Assembly (NCBI GenBank): GCA_905215935.1
Contig: CAJMRY010000010.1
Location: 1-46,939 of the forward strand
DNA length: 46,939 bases
Origin: an uncultured bacterium
GTDB lineage: Bacteria > Bacillota > Clostridia > TANB77 > CAG-508
Reading direction: 5' to 3'
In this document: one piece after another, positions 45,882 through 46,939 of the stretch
How the letters are laid out: every line of letters begins with the position of its first letter
Numbering within the stretch: the first letter of the stretch is position 1
Program-made: the position numbers and the translations under genes
The notes under the pieces: model-generated
The model's database searches: none
The model's input: only the letters and a program-made list of their open reading frames with translations
Told to the model about the DNA's origin: nothing

Positions 45882-46939
45882 ATGAATAGGAAGAAGATAT
45901 TTGTACCTCTTTTAATTATATTTATATTAATAATAAATATGTTAGTTTCTACGATATATACAGGGTTTATGTCGTTTGCTGTTGATACAGATGGTATTAG
46001 TGCATCAGTAGATACAAGTGATATTAATAATATAAAATTAACTTTAGGAGGAAATGTCGAAGGTAATATTATATCTATAAAATATACAGATGTTTATATA
46101 AGTATTAATGAAGCGTTAGATTATTTTGATAATCCAAGTAGTTCTTATATAGATGTTACTGATAAGAATCAGGGAGCATCAAATAGTGTTTTAGCTGTAA
46201 CTATAGAAAATGTTAAAGAAGGAAAGACATATACAGTTGCCATAGATATAGATATGGGAAATGGCCAAATTAAGACAATGATAAAACAAAAAGATATAGT
46301 TATACTTAATAATGGTGGTATGAAGATTTCAATTGAACGAAAAGCAGAAAATAATTCAAATGTTATAATAAATGTAATAAGTAGTGCAAATGATATTGTA
46401 CTATTAAAAGTTGCAAAGGCATCTGAAATATCTAAAGATGAAGACTTTAAGACAAAAGGTGAGGCAATATCAATTACACCTTCTTTAAATGTAACTGCTA
46501 CATATCAATTAAAAGAAGAAGGGGAATATAAAATATATGCAGAGGATTCAAGAGGAAAAGGAATTATATTAAATACAGAGTTTTTGCATATTACATCAAC
46601 AAAGGAAATAAAAATACTCCATAAAAAAGGTGATAATAATGCTCTTATAATAAAAGCCAAAGACTCAGAGCATAAAATAACAGAAATGAAGATAATGTTA
46701 TCAAATAGTGAGGTTTCAAAAGAAGATATAGCAAATAATGGAACACCAATCAGTATAACTGCAGGAACTAAAGTTCAAGGAGAATATACTATTTCAGGAA
46801 ATAGTACATATGTAACTGTATATGTTAAAGATGAATATGGTGCTGAATATAAACATGGACAAACAATAAATTCAATTAAAGAAGATGATACAATAGTTGT
46901 TCCAGTAGATCCAGACCCAACACCAGACCCAACACCAGA
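45882..46939 (+). CDS. Secreted or surface protein, 3' end cut by the window
   Basis: An open frame of 352 codons runs off the right edge. It starts with ATG after AAAGGAG and opens with a signal peptide (MNRKKIFVPLLIIFILIINM, cleavage probably near residue 33, after SFA). The mature part is beta-rich, with Thr/Ser/Asn and several strand pairs resembling bacterial Ig-like or adhesin modules. The visible end is a PDPTPDPTP linker, as in wall-spanning surface proteins. A C-terminal anchor, if any, lies outside the window. The function is unknown. Confidence 0.8.
   Translation, partial: MNRKKIFVPLLIIFILIINMLVSTIYTGFMSFAVDTDGISASVDTSDINNIKLTLGGNVEGNIISIKYTDVYISINEALDYFDNPSSSYIDVTDKNQGASNSVLAVTIENVKEGKTYTVAIDIDMGNGQIKTMIKQKDIVILNNGGMKISIERKAENNSNVIINVISSANDIVLLKVAKASEISKDEDFKTKGEAISITPSLNVTATYQLKEEGEYKIYAEDSRGKGIILNTEFLHITSTKEIKILHKKGDNNALIIKAKDSEHKITEMKIMLSNSEVSKEDIANNGTPISITAGTKVQGEYTISGNSTYVTVYVKDEYGAEYKHGQTINSIKEDDTIVVPVDPDPTPDPTP

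Overview
The window is very AT-rich DNA from a Gram-positive, spore-forming, Clostridia-like bacterium. The evidence is mnmG-rsmG-parA-parB followed by a DUF4446 gene, the sporulation genes spmA, spmB and spoIIR, a GerMN-domain protein, an AbrB-type regulator, a meso-diaminopimelate dehydrogenase, GGAGG ribosome binding sites with frequent TTG starts, and many hairpin-plus-T-run terminators. No prophage, insertion sequence or CRISPR array was seen.

Main result: seven genes are broken by what looks like a single extra base, ten breaks in all. Every break is the same event. In the zero frame the ribosome meets the codon CGG followed by A or T, and the conserved protein continues one base later, as if the four bases CGGA or CGGT were read as one glycine. 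The genes are parB (1 site), a patatin-like phospholipase (1), a large acyl-CoA dehydratase activase-related protein (2), a TrmN6-like methyltransferase (1), spmB (1), a GDT1/UPF0016 cation exporter (3) and a CvpA-family protein (1). Five sites lie on each strand. Scanning every other coding region by eye I found no in-frame CGG used as arginine, while about forty CGG triplets in the other two phases are harmless. CGA, AGA and CGT are ordinary arginine codons. I infer that CGG is no longer a triplet codon in this organism and that CGGN is decoded as glycine with a built-in +1 shift. A plausible agent is a glycine tRNA with an enlarged anticodon loop; none is in this window.

Layout. 1-428: AT-rich leader with a 145-bp-period duplication. 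429-5339: tRNA/rRNA modification and chromosome partition genes. 5617-5853: two serine tRNAs. 6028-14823: APH(6)-like kinase, patatin, the long activase-related gene, GerMN lipoprotein-like protein, TrmN6. 15040-21742: rsmI, abrB-like, spmAB, rlmH, walJ-like, murA, spoIIR. 21989-28874: unknown protein, UDP-sugar pyrophosphorylase, phosphoglucomutase, ENP1-like peptidase, M18 aminopeptidase. 29018-32114: ddh (visibly higher GC, possibly acquired), P-loop protein, tRNA-Arg, yhbY, GDT1. 32266-38487: GldA/F/G-like ABC system, YkvI-like, DUF5711 and CvpA proteins. 38565-43486: LCP protein, DD-carboxypeptidase, ComEA-like protein, and an ECF sigma factor with an anti-sigma factor that carries an FtsX-like extracellular domain. 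43894-46939: initiator tRNA, degenerate GNAT, unknown helical protein and a truncated surface protein.

Many products work on the envelope: MurA, Ddh, LCP, DacF-like, ENP1-like, WalJ-like and the sigma/anti-sigma pair, which may monitor cell-wall hydrolysis. All statements come from reading the sequence; no database or literature search was possible.
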